Assembly: GCA_030841195.1 (NCBI GenBank)
Contig: JAVEDA010000271.1
Coordinates: 1 to 12,956 of the forward strand
DNA length: 12,956 bases
Source of the DNA: Actinomycetota bacterium
GTDB lineage: Bacteria; Actinomycetota; Actinomycetes; JACCUZ01
Direction: 5' to 3'
Under the pieces are notes generated by a model that was given only the letters and a program-made list of their open reading frames with translations, was not told the origin of the DNA and ran no database searches. Positions 12,216 through 12,956 of this stretch are shown here, piece after piece. Each line of letters opens with the position of its first letter. Position 1 is the first letter of the stretch. The translations under genes and the position numbers were made by a program.

Positions 12216-12956
12216 ATGAGCGGCAGCCCGCCGCGTCGCGACAACGGCCTGACCGCGACGTCGTACGTGCGGCTGGACGACGTCGAGACCCACCTGGTCG
12301 AGGAGCTGCTGGACCGCCTGGCGCAGAACGGCGTGGCCGCCTACAGCGCACCATCGGTCGGGCGGCGCGGCCCCTACGGCGACACGGTGCCCCCGCTCGG
12401 GCCGAGCGACAGCGTCTACGTCGACACCGAGCAGCGCGAGCGGGCCCGGACCGTCACCGACACCTACCTGCGCGAGATCCAGGACGACCTGGCCTGGTCG
12501 GACATCGTGGCCGGCTTCGACACCGAGCCGGACGGCTCCGACGGCGGCGTGCCGCGGTGGCCGGTCAGCGAGGACATCGACCTCGAGGACATCGACCCCG
12601 AGGATCGCACCGCCACCGCGACGACCACCGACACGCTCGGCCCGACCATCGGGTTCGAGGAGCTGCGGGCCAACACCCCGACCTCTCCCGTCGTACGCCG
12701 GGACGCCGCCGCCGACGACCCCGACGACCACTTCCAGCCGCCGCCCCCGCCGCCGCTGCCGGAGATCGACCGGGTCGGACGATTCGCCTGGGCCGGTGCG
12801 CTGGGCGGTCCGGCCTTTCTCGTGCTGGCCGCGCTGTTCGGCCTGCAGCTCGAGGGATGGGTCGGGTTGCTCGCGCTGGGTGGCTTCATGGCAGGCTTCG
12901 TCACGCTCGTCGCCCGGATGAAGGACCGCCCGCCCAACGACACCGGCCCGGACGAC
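12216..12956 (+). CDS. Conserved actinobacterial two-helix membrane protein (partial, 3' end outside window)
   Basis: 247 codons are visible and no stop occurs before the window ends. Residues about 15-90 form a soluble domain (VEELLDRLAQNGVAAYSAP ... DSVYVDTEQRERARTV) that looks like the small ferredoxin-like domains able to bind a ligand or partner; I cannot name it. An acidic linker (EDIDLEDIDPED near 123-134) and a proline stretch (PPPPPPLPE near 179-187) follow. Two hydrophobic helices then lie at about 195-213 and 217-233. Similar actinobacterial proteins are sometimes annotated as DUF308-containing; I use that name cautiously. The ATG at 12216 has GGGAG 5 bases upstream. The gene follows the esterase by 13 bases and is probably cotranscribed. 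Confidence 0.75.
   Translation, partial: MSGSPPRRDNGLTATSYVRLDDVETHLVEELLDRLAQNGVAAYSAPSVGRRGPYGDTVPPLGPSDSVYVDTEQRERARTVTDTYLREIQDDLAWSDIVAGFDTEPDGSDGGVPRWPVSEDIDLEDIDPEDRTATATTTDTLGPTIGFEELRANTPTSPVVRRDAAADDPDDHFQPPPPPPLPEIDRVGRFAWAGALGGPAFLVLAALFGLQLEGWVGLLALGGFMAGFVTLVARMKDRPPNDTGPDD

Overview
This is a GC-rich window (roughly 70% G+C or more by eye) with GTG/TTG starts, short intergenic gaps, many stop/start overlaps and actinobacterial protein families: a MacS/DUF5931-type histidine kinase, an AbiEi/DUF559 protein, a hemerythrin-like protein starting with CGYCGC, and a group III-type phosphofructokinase. It looks like chromosomal DNA of a member of the Actinomycetota. I cannot place it below that level. 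I found no tRNA, rRNA, CRISPR array, transposase or phage gene.

Layout. (1) 1-3679, minus strand: a membrane GGDEF-EAL protein whose stop overlaps the GTG start of a BioF2/CelD-like GNAT protein. It is preceded by a close match to a sigma-28 (FliA/WhiG) promoter. (2) 3679-4023, plus: a small membrane protein, convergent with the next gene. (3) 4051-6631: a phosphofructokinase (minus) with PPi-type specificity residues, divergent from a glycerol kinase (plus). Both appear to be driven from one compact dyad in which two TAGGGT -10 elements point outward. The glpK side reads first into an 18-codon leaderless ORF that ends in an ATGA overlap with glpK. (4) 6632-7971: a DUF559 nuclease-like gene bracketed by two copies of a 93-bp palindromic element. 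(5) 7972-8755, plus: a cupin and a hemerythrin-like protein that has lost most of its expected iron ligands. (6) 8799-11339, minus: an operon plsC - MacS-like kinase - NarL/LuxR response regulator. (7) 11447-12956, plus: an Est30-like carboxylesterase followed by a two-helix membrane protein that runs off the window end.

How the genes may work together. PPi-PFK and glycerol kinase meet at lower glycolysis/gluconeogenesis, so back-to-back promoters that RNA polymerase could not occupy at the same time make sense as a switch. The plsC, two-component and esterase genes suggest membrane lipid turnover and envelope sensing. The GGDEF-EAL/GNAT pair suggests c-di-GMP output tied to motility or exopolysaccharide control. 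The least explained items are the paired 93-bp palindromes around the DUF559 gene and the symmetrical leaderless pfkA/glpK promoter with its leader peptide.
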